Assembly: GCA_964542875.1 (NCBI GenBank)
Contig: CAZIWA010000008.1
Span: 13,975-77,974 of the forward strand
Source: CAZGOM01 sp964542875
GTDB lineage: Bacteria > Planctomycetota > Phycisphaerae > Phycisphaerales > Phycisphaeraceae
Direction: 5' to 3'
Length of the DNA: 64,000 nucleotides
Part shown: one piece after another, positions 55,741 through 63,790 of the stretch
Position numbering within the stretch: the first letter of the stretch is position 1
Layout: every line of letters starts with the position of its first letter
Position numbers and translations under genes: made by a program
The notes under the pieces: generated by a model
What the model was told of the DNA's origin: nothing
Seen by the model: the letters and a program-made list of their open reading frames with translations, nothing else
Database searches by the model: none

Positions 55741-56964
55741 TCAGACTTCACCGCGCGGGGCCAAAGCCTTGTCCGGGTCAGACTGGTTTAATGGTTTTGA
55801 AATAAACAAAAGATAAATCAGGTAACCGCCAAAGAGCACTGCCATGGGCGGCTTAAACCAACCCGGCCCGGCCTTGATATGTTTTGAAATCAGCTCATAT
55901 TCAAGACCAAAAAGTACGCACACGGTGCCAAGCCAGATCGCAACCGCAAGATTCCGGCTTTGCCAGATCGACCGGCAAAAGAACACTCCCATGATTGGTG
56001 CAAGGGCGACATAGCTGAGCCCTTCAGTACGCGGATTAAACAGCATGAGGTACACCGTGGCTCCTGCCACCAGGGCCAATGCACCGACCTGATCCCCAAA
56101 GCGCTGACGGGCAATCCAGATCAGCCCAAGCGTGGCCAGCGCCATTAGGGCGCGAATCACGAACATCAGCCAACCCGGCACCGGGATTAAGTAGTTGTCC
56201 AGCATGCCTTTAAAATCAGCAAACATGCGATTGGGATCGCCCGCGGCGCGCATCTTGGTCACAAAATCCACGTGCTGCGCCAGCGCATACTCCCAGGGCG
56301 CGGTGATAAACGGCAGCGCCGCGCCAATGACAAGCCCCACCGCCAGACGCCGTGCCATCGGCTTAAAGTAGAGAGCCCCGACCAGAAGCAGCATGACCAT
56401 ACCCAGCGGCTTAAGAAGCACGCCGAGAACAATCCATAATGTCGCTTTCCACCACGACTTATCATAAATATCGGCAGCGGCGAGCATCATGGTGCCTGCC
56501 ATCAGCAGGTTGGATTGGCCATTTCGCAGATTGCCGGCAACAGAAAAAACCGTCAGAAAGCTGATGACTGCGAAATAATCCGGCCGATGGTCTTCCCGTG
56601 CAAGCCTGGAAAGCCGCCAGACACCCGCCACAAACACACTTAGGATCACACACCGCCAAAGCCACTCCCCCACCACCGGCGGCCCATATGAAAACGGCGT
56701 GTGGAGAATCGCCGCCTGCGGGAAATAAAGAAACCCATCAATGTTTTCCGGGTCGTCAATCTGATAAATCGGCTGCCGGTCCCACCATGCGACACAAGCC
56801 GTCCGATAGTTTCCGGTGACGCTTTTTTGCTTCACCGGGTCCTTGGCCAAGCCAATGATCACACAGATCACAACAAGCAGAATGCCCCACATCACCCACG
56901 CGTTGCGGAGCATTCCACGGTCGGTCCAGCTCCAGGCAGGGTTGGGAGTCGGTTGAGACATCAC
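55741..56964 (-). CDS. GT87-family (DUF2029) polytopic glycosyltransferase
   Basis: A 407-residue integral membrane protein with about ten hydrophobic segments. Family features include an early periplasmic loop with aspartate residues (WWDRQPIYQIDDPENIDGFLYFPQAA), NLRNGQSNLLMAGTMMLA (the GQ-x-N region typical of the family), LLKPLGMVMLLL and FNPRTEGLSYVALAPIM. GT87 enzymes of actinobacteria use polyprenyl-phosphate-mannose to add mannose to cell-envelope glycans outside the membrane; the same is likely here, but the acceptor is unknown. It is 204 bases upstream of the TPR-GH56 gene on the same strand, so the two may share a transcript. The final C-terminal basic tail is short. Confidence 0.85.
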   Translation of the reverse strand: MMSQPTPNPAWSWTDRGMLRNAWVMWGILLVVICVIIGLAKDPVKQKSVTGNYRTACVAWWDRQPIYQIDDPENIDGFLYFPQAAILHTPFSYGPPVVGEWLWRCVILSVFVAGVWRLSRLAREDHRPDYFAVISFLTVFSVAGNLRNGQSNLLMAGTMMLAAADIYDKSWWKATLWIVLGVLLKPLGMVMLLLVGALYFKPMARRLAVGLVIGAALPFITAPWEYALAQHVDFVTKMRAAGDPNRMFADFKGMLDNYLIPVPGWLMFVIRALMALATLGLIWIARQRFGDQVGALALVAGATVYLMLFNPRTEGLSYVALAPIMGVFFCRSIWQSRNLAVAIWLGTVCVLFGLEYELISKHIKAGPGWFKPPMAVLFGGYLIYLLFISKPLNQSDPDKALAPRGEV

Positions 56965-57064
56965 GGGGATTTTACCACTGTGGCCGTAGTCGTCTCGCAG
57001 CCTATCCCTTCACCTTGAATACGATATTAAGTAAACTACAGGAGATTCAATACGGAGCGCCCCC

Positions 57065-57886
57065 TTGCAGAGCCAAGCCAATACGTTCACGGTCGCGGTG
57101 TCTCAGCCCATGGTCAAAATCGGTGATGTGGATGCCAACATCGAATCTCACCTGGAAATGATCACGCGGGCCGGCAAGCAAGGCGCCAAGCTGGTCGTGG
57201 CATCTGAAGCCGGGCTCACCGGCTACGACAAACGCGGCATCGGCGCCAAGGCCGCAATCGCACAGACAGACCCCCGGCTTAACGTGTTTGCCAAAGCGGC
57301 CAAAAGGTTCGGGTTGTGCGCCATCGTCGGCTTCTTTGGCTATGAAGGCGACAAGCTCTACAACTCAAGTGTCGCCTTCATGCCTGATGGATCACGCGTG
57401 GTTCAGCACAAAGCTGTGCTTACGCCGCTGGAGCTTCAAGCAGGCATTCTGGAAGGCCCCAGGAAACGCACACCGGTGCTTTTTGAAGGGCGCAAAATCG
57501 CCATGGTGATCTGCGCAGACGTCGCGATCCCCCGGCTGTGGTCGACCCTTGAAAACGAGGGCTTTGATACCGTCGCCCTATGCACCGCCGGCCTGGGCGA
57601 CGCCGCCGATGCCGTGTTTATAAACGACCTCAAGGCTCCGAGAAAACGGTCTGCATACGTGCGCAAGGCCGGCGAAGTGGGCTTCCCCACGGAGTGGCTA
57701 CAGGTGGCCCTTAAGCACGGATTGGATTTTGTTGCATCGAATCAAGCCGGCTACGAGCCCGAAAAAGGCTTCTTCCATCTTGGCCATGGAACGGTGCTCT
57801 CCAGCGACGGCCGGGTGCATGGGATCATCCCGGGACAATTCATTGGAGAGCATGTGCGCTCCGAACTGTTGCTGGCGAGCCTTTGA
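57065..57886 (+). CDS. Carbon-nitrogen hydrolase (nitrilase-superfamily amidase)
   Basis: A 273-residue nitrilase-superfamily protein with the Glu-Lys-Cys triad at Glu48 (VVASEAGLTGYD), Lys116 (VVQHKAVLTPLE) and Cys150 (AMVICADVAIPRL). The start is a TTG at 57065; no ATG precedes the first conserved strand, and GGAG lies seven bases ahead. Members hydrolyse amides or nitriles, or act as N-carbamoyl-amidohydrolases; the precise class is not readable. It reads divergently from the GT87-like gene and convergently to the next pseudopilin, apparently as a single gene. CGATATTAAGTAAAC at 57022-57036 upstream slightly resembles the S1 operator, but the match is too weak to claim. Confidence 0.88.
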   Translation: MQSQANTFTVAVSQPMVKIGDVDANIESHLEMITRAGKQGAKLVVASEAGLTGYDKRGIGAKAAIAQTDPRLNVFAKAAKRFGLCAIVGFFGYEGDKLYNSSVAFMPDGSRVVQHKAVLTPLELQAGILEGPRKRTPVLFEGRKIAMVICADVAIPRLWSTLENEGFDTVALCTAGLGDAADAVFINDLKAPRKRSAYVRKAGEVGFPTEWLQVALKHGLDFVASNQAGYEPEKGFFHLGHGTVLSSDGRVHGIIPGQFIGEHVRSELLLASL

Positions 57887-57914
57887 ATATCAGCCTCTGC
57901 CGATGCCAACGGGC

Positions 57915-58703
57915 TCAATAACGGACGAACTCCGCATCCAACACATCTGAAGGCTTTTTATTGGCTGCATGACCGTCGGTATAGAGGATGTTGGAAGTCT
58001 CGTTGGTGTGAATGCCAAGCAGCGCAGCCGGGCCGGTGCCCAGCTGATAAGCCACATACTCGTATGAACCCTGGGTCACCATGTCTGCCACGTGAACGGT
58101 ATTGGTTGCCCGGATAATGTCGCTGGTCCGGATGCGGCCGTAGTTTCGCTTGATGCTTGGACCGGTGATCGGCCCATATGATGCGAGCCAATCGTAGGTG
58201 AACCAATCATTCACCCCCAGCCCTCCGGCGTGCCCGTTGTAGCCGTAGGAGACGGAGGTGGGCCCGCCCCAGGTATTGGTGGAGATGCTGCTGGGGCATT
58301 TCAGGATGCCCTGCCGGTTTTTCTTGGTTTCGGTGTATGAAGTGAACTTCGCCGCGTCCGGGAATAGCGTCGCGTTGGTGGGGTATTCGGTGTTGTATGG
58401 GTTGTTGCCGTAATGGGCCACGACCGTCGCCCAGAGCGCGGTGCTATGCTCGGGATGAGTACACATTGCATAAGTGGAAATGGGCCAGTATTCCTTGTTC
58501 TCCGTGGAATAGGCCCGGGTTGCGATGGAAATCTGCCGTTCGTTGGCCATGCACTTGGCGCTCTGCGCGATGGCACGTGCCGAATTGAGCGAAGGAAGCA
58601 GCAGGCTGATGAGCAGCGCAACGATGGAAATGACGACGAGAAGCTCAATAAGCGAGAACCCCCGGCGCTGAACTGAGCATGAATGCCAAGATTGAAAAGG
58701 CAT
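57915..58703 (-). CDS. Pseudopilin-like protein
   Basis: A 262-residue pseudopilin with leader MPFQSWHSCSVQRRG then FSLIELLVVISIVALLISLL. The C-terminus carries a DG motif (LLGIHTNETSNILYTDGHA, H-X10-DG, one residue longer than usual). GGAG five bases ahead of the ATG. It lies next to the CstA gene and divergent from it, with no glycan enzyme adjacent, the exception among the five pseudopilins here. Convergent with the carbon-nitrogen hydrolase 28 bases away. The globular domain contains CPSS and SYGYNGHAGG, motifs common in planctomycete pseudopilins of unknown function. Confidence 0.9.
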   Translation of the reverse strand: MPFQSWHSCSVQRRGFSLIELLVVISIVALLISLLLPSLNSARAIAQSAKCMANERQISIATRAYSTENKEYWPISTYAMCTHPEHSTALWATVVAHYGNNPYNTEYPTNATLFPDAAKFTSYTETKKNRQGILKCPSSISTNTWGGPTSVSYGYNGHAGGLGVNDWFTYDWLASYGPITGPSIKRNYGRIRTSDIIRATNTVHVADMVTQGSYEYVAYQLGTGPAALLGIHTNETSNILYTDGHAANKKPSDVLDAEFVRY

Positions 58704-59012
58704 AAAAACTCCAATTACAAAAGTGAATTGAGCGAAATGCGGCCATGAGACGAAGGAACGTTTATGTGAAAAGGAAGATATGAGCGCGCCGACGTCTCTT
58801 GAATTGAACTTTAACCAGCGGGCGTTGGAATAACAATGAAAAAAATCACTTTTATTTCAACTGATAAAACCACTGCGGTATTCAGCCTCGATGAATCCCA
58901 AAGGCAAAGCGAGTATGGCGACTCTGAAACCAGCCGCAGTGGCTAAAGCCCGATCGGGTAAACTGCTTAGGTTTTTAAGGCCGGTCGGTTCCTGAACTTG
59001 AGGTTCCCAGCG
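58704..59012. other. Structured leader region upstream of cstA
   Basis: No protein gene was recognised in these 309 bases. A perfect nine-base-pair stem, CCACTGCGG (58870-58878) with CCGCAGTGG (58934-58942), encloses 55 bases holding two smaller hairpins: TTCA/TGAA (58881-58895) and GAGT/ACTC (58911-58924). This multibranch fold ends about 70 bases before the cstA ATG and could be a regulatory leader or riboswitch-like RNA; it matches no class that could be named with confidence. Confidence 0.45.
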
Positions 59013-61319
59013 ATGAACGTATTGGTTCTAACGTTGTTATGCGCGGTGTTTTTAAGCACCGCTTACATGACTTACGGTCGGCTGCTTAAACGGCTCTTTA
59101 AGCTCGACGACGCAAACATAACGCCCGCAGTTGAGCAAAAAGACGGAAAAGACTTCGATCCCGCATCAAAGGGATATCTCTTTGGGCAACACTTTTCGGC
59201 CATCGCAGCCGCCGGGCCAATCACCGGCCCGATTCTCGCAGGCGTGATGTTCGGCTGGCTGCCCGCCCTGTTGTGGATCCTCATCGGCAGCGTATTCGTC
59301 GGCGGGGTACACGATTTAGCCGCCCTCATGGCCTCCATCCGCCACAAGGCCCGCTCCATCGCCGAAGTGGTCCGCATGCACGTGACGCATCGGTCCTACC
59401 TCCTGTTTCTGGCATTTATCTGGATCGCCCTGGTCTACATCATCGTGGCATTCACGGACATCATCGCCTCGACGATGGTGGGCACGCAGACGCTCGACAA
59501 CGGCACGCAAGTGTCAGGCGGGGCCATCGCCACATCCAGCCTGCTTTACCTTTTGATCCCCATCGCAATGGGGCTTTGCATGAAGTTCCTGAAGCTCCCC
59601 CTTGGGTGGGCCACCGTGATCTTCCTGCCTCTGGTGGGCGTTGCCATCTGGGGCGGAAAGTACATCCCGCTCGACATCACTGGCGCAATAACGACGCTCT
59701 TTGGAACCGAGCCGGAGAAGGCCAAAGCAGTGGCCAAAATGATGTGGTGCCTGGGCCTATTGGCTTACTGCGTCTGGGCCTCCGTGGCGCCGGTGTGGCT
59801 GCTCTTGCAGCCACGCGGATACCTGGGTGGGTGGTTTTTGTACGTCACGCTGGCCGCAGCCGCAGTGGGCATTACGTTTGGCGGCTTCACCATCAATTAC
59901 CCCGCGGTGGTGACACCTGAACCAGGCATGACGCAGGACGCCATGTTCCCCTTCCTGTTCATCACCATCGCCTGCGGCGCATGCTCGGGCTTCCACTCGA
60001 TCATCGCATCGGGCACCACCTCCAAACAGCTTTCAAAAGAGACAGATGCCCTGCCGGTTGCTTACGGGTCCATGCTGCTGGAAGCCATGGTGTCGGTCAT
60101 CTCCCTGGTGTGTGTGATGATGCTGACCAAGGAAGCCCTGGCGGCCATGGGCAACAAACCCAAGCCAGACCTGATCTACGCCATCGGGCAGGCGAAATTC
60201 ATGGGTATGTTCGGCATCCCCGAAACGTTTGCGATCACGTTCGGCCTGCTGGCTTTCACCACCTTCATCTACGACACACTCGACGTCTGCACCCGCCTGG
60301 GAAGGTACATCGTGGAAGAACTGACCGGTTGGACACGCGGCCCGCTGCGTCACATGGCCACGCTGCTCACGGTCGGCGTACCGCTTTTCTTTATTTTCAT
60401 CACCTTGGGGGAAAAGACGCCCGCCTGGCGAACCTATTGGACGCTCTTTGGCGCATCCAACCAACTGCTGGCGGCGCTCACCCTGGTGGGCGTATGCGTA
60501 TGGCTGTGGCAAACCCAGCGAAAGATGTGGGTGTGGCTGGTGGTGGGAATACCCACCGTACTCATGTACGTGACAAGCTTCAGCGCCCTTGCCGTGTTTG
60601 TTTTTAATGGTTTCTGGGGTGCCAAAGGGTTACAGATGGCTGCGAATCCGGTACCCTATGCGGCGCTGGTGCTGATGGTGCTGGCTGGCTGGGTGCTGGT
60701 CGAGGCGATCAGAACCATCGTGCTGAACTTTGAGTCCCCTGACCCGACCGACGGGCCCGGCAAAGACAGAGCTCGCCGGGGCGTGAGGAAAACCGTGAAA
60801 CAAGCGATGCGGAGAAACATGATTGCCTGGGCCCTTTGCACGGGGCTGGGCCTGCTGGTGGCCGGCCCCATGGCGGGCTGCTCCACCGTAACAGACCCGG
60901 AAACCCGGGTGGTCTCCGCAACACTCGCCGAAGAGACTGAAGCAGGCGCGCGCATTCTGGTGGAGGTGGAACTCGTCAGCACCAACAAGGTGGCCCTGCC
61001 GCTGACCAACGCAACCTATTCCGGCGAAATTGAAGACATCGGCGACTATTCCGGAACAGACCTGCCTAACCGGACGATCCCCATTGCAAGCCGGCAAACG
61101 GTGATCCTGCCGCTGATCTATAAAACCGATGAACCAGTGTCCGGACGGGAAATTTCCGTCTCGGGCGATATCACGTATGAACCGCCCGGGCAGATCAGGA
61201 AGCTGCTCACGGAATCAGGCGTGCCCCTCCCGTCCACGGGCTTTTCCGGGACGGTGAAGATTGATGCCCCCCCTGCCACCCAGCCCGCCGCGACCAGCGC
61301 ACCCGCGCACGCGCGCTGA
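59013..61319 (+). CDS. cstA: CstA-family transporter fused to a lipoprotein-like domain
   Basis: A 768-residue protein. The ATG at 59013 has GAGG nine bases ahead and begins directly with the first membrane helix (MNVLVLTLLCAVFLSTAYMTYG). Residues 1 to about 590 are a CstA carbon-starvation/pyruvate transporter: KDFDPASKGYLFGQHFSAIAAAGPITGP is the family signature, with about 15 membrane helices. The last 166 residues are unexpected. From Met603, MIAWALCTGLGLLVAGPMAGC is a complete lipoprotein signal peptide with lipobox cysteine Cys623, followed by a WHy/LEA14-like beta domain. GGAG at 60811-60814 stands before an in-frame ATG at 60819, so the lipoprotein could also be made separately. CstA proteins normally end where this extension begins. 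Confidence 0.88.
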   Translation: MNVLVLTLLCAVFLSTAYMTYGRLLKRLFKLDDANITPAVEQKDGKDFDPASKGYLFGQHFSAIAAAGPITGPILAGVMFGWLPALLWILIGSVFVGGVHDLAALMASIRHKARSIAEVVRMHVTHRSYLLFLAFIWIALVYIIVAFTDIIASTMVGTQTLDNGTQVSGGAIATSSLLYLLIPIAMGLCMKFLKLPLGWATVIFLPLVGVAIWGGKYIPLDITGAITTLFGTEPEKAKAVAKMMWCLGLLAYCVWASVAPVWLLLQPRGYLGGWFLYVTLAAAAVGITFGGFTINYPAVVTPEPGMTQDAMFPFLFITIACGACSGFHSIIASGTTSKQLSKETDALPVAYGSMLLEAMVSVISLVCVMMLTKEALAAMGNKPKPDLIYAIGQAKFMGMFGIPETFAITFGLLAFTTFIYDTLDVCTRLGRYIVEELTGWTRGPLRHMATLLTVGVPLFFIFITLGEKTPAWRTYWTLFGASNQLLAALTLVGVCVWLWQTQRKMWVWLVVGIPTVLMYVTSFSALAVFVFNGFWGAKGLQMAANPVPYAALVLMVLAGWVLVEAIRTIVLNFESPDPTDGPGKDRARRGVRKTVKQAMRRNMIAWALCTGLGLLVAGPMAGCSTVTDPETRVVSATLAEETEAGARILVEVELVSTNKVALPLTNATYSGEIEDIGDYSGTDLPNRTIPIASRQTVILPLIYKTDEPVSGREISVSGDITYEPPGQIRKLLTESGVPLPSTGFSGTVKIDAPPATQPAATSAPAHAR

Positions 61320-61347
61320 GCCTGGGCTAAGTAAGCGATGTGAAACC

Positions 61348-62028
61348 GTGCTGAAACCCAGCCCGATTGGCCCTGCATGCAGCAGCGAGTTTGAACCCCA
61401 CTGGCTTGACCTGCCGGCGGTGGAGGTGTTCAAGCACGACCCGCGCAGCCGGGTGTGGGCCATCGAAACCGGCGTGGGCCTCATGGTGGTGAAGCGCTAC
61501 GACTACGCACGCCTGCGCCAGCGAATCGAATGGCTCATCGGAACCCATCCGCTGCTTGATGAACTCAAGGCATTTGAATTCATCACCTCCGCAGGCCTGC
61601 CGACGGCAAAGATCCTGGCCCAAGGCATACGCGACGGCCAGGGCTTTCTGGTCACCAGGCATTTCGGCGAATCCCTGCAAGGCGCCGTCTACCGCGGCCG
61701 ATTCAATGAGCCGGGCCTGCGCAAGCAAGTCACCCAAAACATCGGCGAGCTGATGGCCAAACTCTGGCAGGCAAAAGTTTTTCTGCGGGACTTTAAAGCC
61801 GCGAATCTGCTGGTGGACCTCAAAGGCCAGTTGGCGATCATTGATCCCGGACGCAAGCAATCCCTTAAAAGCCCGGAACAGTTCGTAAAAATGGCAAGGC
61901 TGATGGCCGGTTCCGCTGGGCGCGCCGGCGCAACCAAAGCAGACCAGCTCCGCGCATGGCAACACGCCATGACGCTTGTGGGAAGCGACGCTCCTGCGCT
62001 GGAAGAAGCACGCAAGAAGCATGGGTAA
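61348..62028 (+). CDS. Lipopolysaccharide kinase (Kdo/InaA)-like protein
   Basis: A protein of about 226 residues of the LPS-kinase group of protein-kinase-like folds. Visible features are VGLMVVKRYDY (ATP-site lysine strand), the catalytic loop VFLRDFKAANLLVD (RD-x4-N type, about 145-158) and the metal-binding stretch LAIIDPGR, in place of the usual DFG or DLD. The start is uncertain: GTG at 61348 avoids overlap, whereas an ATG at 61264 would overlap the CstA gene by 56 bases. Such kinases phosphorylate Kdo or heptose of lipopolysaccharide, and a Gram-negative-type outer membrane with LPS-like lipids is plausible here. Likely cotranscribed with the CstA fusion gene. Confidence 0.8.
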   Translation: MLKPSPIGPACSSEFEPHWLDLPAVEVFKHDPRSRVWAIETGVGLMVVKRYDYARLRQRIEWLIGTHPLLDELKAFEFITSAGLPTAKILAQGIRDGQGFLVTRHFGESLQGAVYRGRFNEPGLRKQVTQNIGELMAKLWQAKVFLRDFKAANLLVDLKGQLAIIDPGRKQSLKSPEQFVKMARLMAGSAGRAGATKADQLRAWQHAMTLVGSDAPALEEARKKHG

Positions 62029-62048
62029 GTCGCACCGAGCCCCGTGCT

Positions 62049-63563
62049 TTACTCCCACTGATCCCGGTCAGGCAGTGTCATGGCTCGGCCATTGATCGAC
62101 CAGCCATACAGGCTGGCGTTCTTTAACCGCAAGCGTAGCCGGATGGGCCCGACATTGGGAAGCTTCCAGATGCTCTTGGGACCCGGGCCAAAGAGAACAG
62201 GGATATCCACCTGATCGATGGGACCGGAAATCTGATTGATCTCATCCAGATGCAGGTCTTTGATCGGCCGCCCCCATTGGTCTTCCGCTTCCAGCTTGAT
62301 GTACCCGTCTGCGGCGATGCTGGCATTTATGCAAAGCGGGCTGGGCACCTTGAAGTCAAAGGGCGTCGTAAGCAGTTCACCCTCGTTTGGCCCGGCCTCA
62401 TAGCCCACCCACCGGTCACGTTTAATGGCCATCACGTGAAGCTCCCAGGCTTCAAGCATCGCACGAACCTTTTCACGGTCCGCGTTGTACTCGTTGGTGG
62501 AGACTTCGTGATGGTCATACGGCATGGCGCTGATGTACATGTAAAGTTCATCATTGTGCAGCACCGGCGGGCTGGCCATCGGCACAATCAACTTTCCGCG
62601 ATAACCTTCGGGCCGCCCGTTGGCGATGAAGGGTTCACGCAGCGGTTCGCGCATCCATCGGATGCCGTCATCACTCCGGATCATCTCGTCCGTAAAGACC
62701 GCTTTCTTCACATCGTAAAACCACGTGTGGGCGAGGTAGCATCCGTTGTAGATGAACGGCGAGATACCTTGAAATTGCTTGGCGCGGCCACGCACCCAGC
62801 CGCCCATGCCGGGCTCGACAAAGATGTCATGCGCAGGCGCGTCGAGCTCATCGGTATCGATCACCACGCGTGACGGCGACCAGTTCACCAGGTCTGTGCT
62901 TTCGACGCGGGCGATTTTCCGGTTCGCGTGAAACTCCTGTCCTGCGTAGATGGTGGGCCGCTGAAAGCAGACGTATTTTTGAATCAACGGGTCGTAAAGC
63001 AGGCAATTTTGCGTGTCTTGCGAACCCGGGAGCACAGGGTTCTCGGCGTAGCCGGTCCAATGAATGCCATCGGGGCTGTGGGCCAGGCAAATGCCGCCAT
63101 AGGAATCCGTCGGGCAAGCATGGAAGAAAGCCGTGAACCGATCGCGCGCCGCCGGGTGAGGCGTCAACTCGTTGTCGATGACGCAAAAGCCCGCGGGCCC
63201 GCCATAGCCGGTGAGGTACCGGTTGTTGGAATCGCGCTGGTGGTGGGCCAGCACAATGTTGTTTTTCTTGGACCCGTTTTCAGTCACCAGCCCGAGTTCC
63301 GGGAACGTCCAGTGAACGCCGTCGGTGCTTTCGGCATAGCTTTGCAGAATGTCCATGGAAACCACATGGACTTTAGGATCGCGCATTACATCATTGGCGT
63401 ACCACATGCGCCACAGGCCGGTCTTGGGGTCTTTGAGCACAGACCCGAATGCTTCCGACTGCACGATGGAATCCCGGCGTTTGAAATAGGGCATGCCGAT
63501 AAACCGCCTCATGAAGCGTGAATCTTCAACGTTGCGGTCATCAACCAGAGCAAAGGTTTTCAT
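62049..63563 (-). CDS. Five-bladed beta-propeller hydrolase-like protein (paralogue of the 30865 product)
   Basis: A 504-residue cytoplasmic-looking protein. The ATG at 63563 has AGGA six bases ahead; an extension to 63629 would add an unrelated leader. Propeller-blade motifs appear as GLWRMWYANDVMR, SYAESTDGVHWTFPE, CLAHSPDGIHWTGYA, VESTDLVNWSPSR and RSDDGIRWMREP, and the terminal sandwich ends RLRLRLKNASLYGW, like VRFRFHLKNAKLYAF in the paralogue. GH32/GH43/GH130-like folds of this kind hydrolyse or phosphorolyse short oligosaccharides, but catalytic acids were not assigned. It diverges from a pseudopilin gene, repeating the pairing seen in the other loci. Confidence 0.75.
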   Translation of the reverse strand: MKTFALVDDRNVEDSRFMRRFIGMPYFKRRDSIVQSEAFGSVLKDPKTGLWRMWYANDVMRDPKVHVVSMDILQSYAESTDGVHWTFPELGLVTENGSKKNNIVLAHHQRDSNNRYLTGYGGPAGFCVIDNELTPHPAARDRFTAFFHACPTDSYGGICLAHSPDGIHWTGYAENPVLPGSQDTQNCLLYDPLIQKYVCFQRPTIYAGQEFHANRKIARVESTDLVNWSPSRVVIDTDELDAPAHDIFVEPGMGGWVRGRAKQFQGISPFIYNGCYLAHTWFYDVKKAVFTDEMIRSDDGIRWMREPLREPFIANGRPEGYRGKLIVPMASPPVLHNDELYMYISAMPYDHHEVSTNEYNADREKVRAMLEAWELHVMAIKRDRWVGYEAGPNEGELLTTPFDFKVPSPLCINASIAADGYIKLEAEDQWGRPIKDLHLDEINQISGPIDQVDIPVLFGPGPKSIWKLPNVGPIRLRLRLKNASLYGWSINGRAMTLPDRDQWE

Positions 63564-63680
63564 GGCAAATCCTGGAAAGGCGGGCGCAAAAGTTGTCCAC
63601 GATATCGAAGATAAACGCACAACCAGCATCGCGCTACTGGATATTCAGCACAAAATTCGACAAATTCCAGTGAATAAAAC

Positions 63681-63697
63681 GATCAAAATAGTTGATC
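63681..63697. promoter_or_regulatory. Perfect inverted repeat GATCAA-N5-TTGATC
   Basis: A perfect six-base inverted repeat with AATAG spacer in the 227-base divergent region between the propeller protein and the partial pseudopilin, about 95 bases before the latter. A CGATATCG palindrome lies at 63600-63607. Probable operator; regulator unknown. Confidence 0.45.
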
Positions 63698-63790
63698 ATC
63701 GCATGCAAATTCCTATAGACAAGTCTTTTATGACAGTAGATACTCCGATGAACATTTCAGTTTTGTTTAGTTCTTTTGGGGTATATCTAC

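Noticed and set aside
57022..57036. CGATATTAAGTAAAC upstream of the carbon-nitrogen hydrolase, similar to operator S1
   Set aside because: Only part of the motif matches and the palindromic core is lost; it may just be an AT-rich promoter element.
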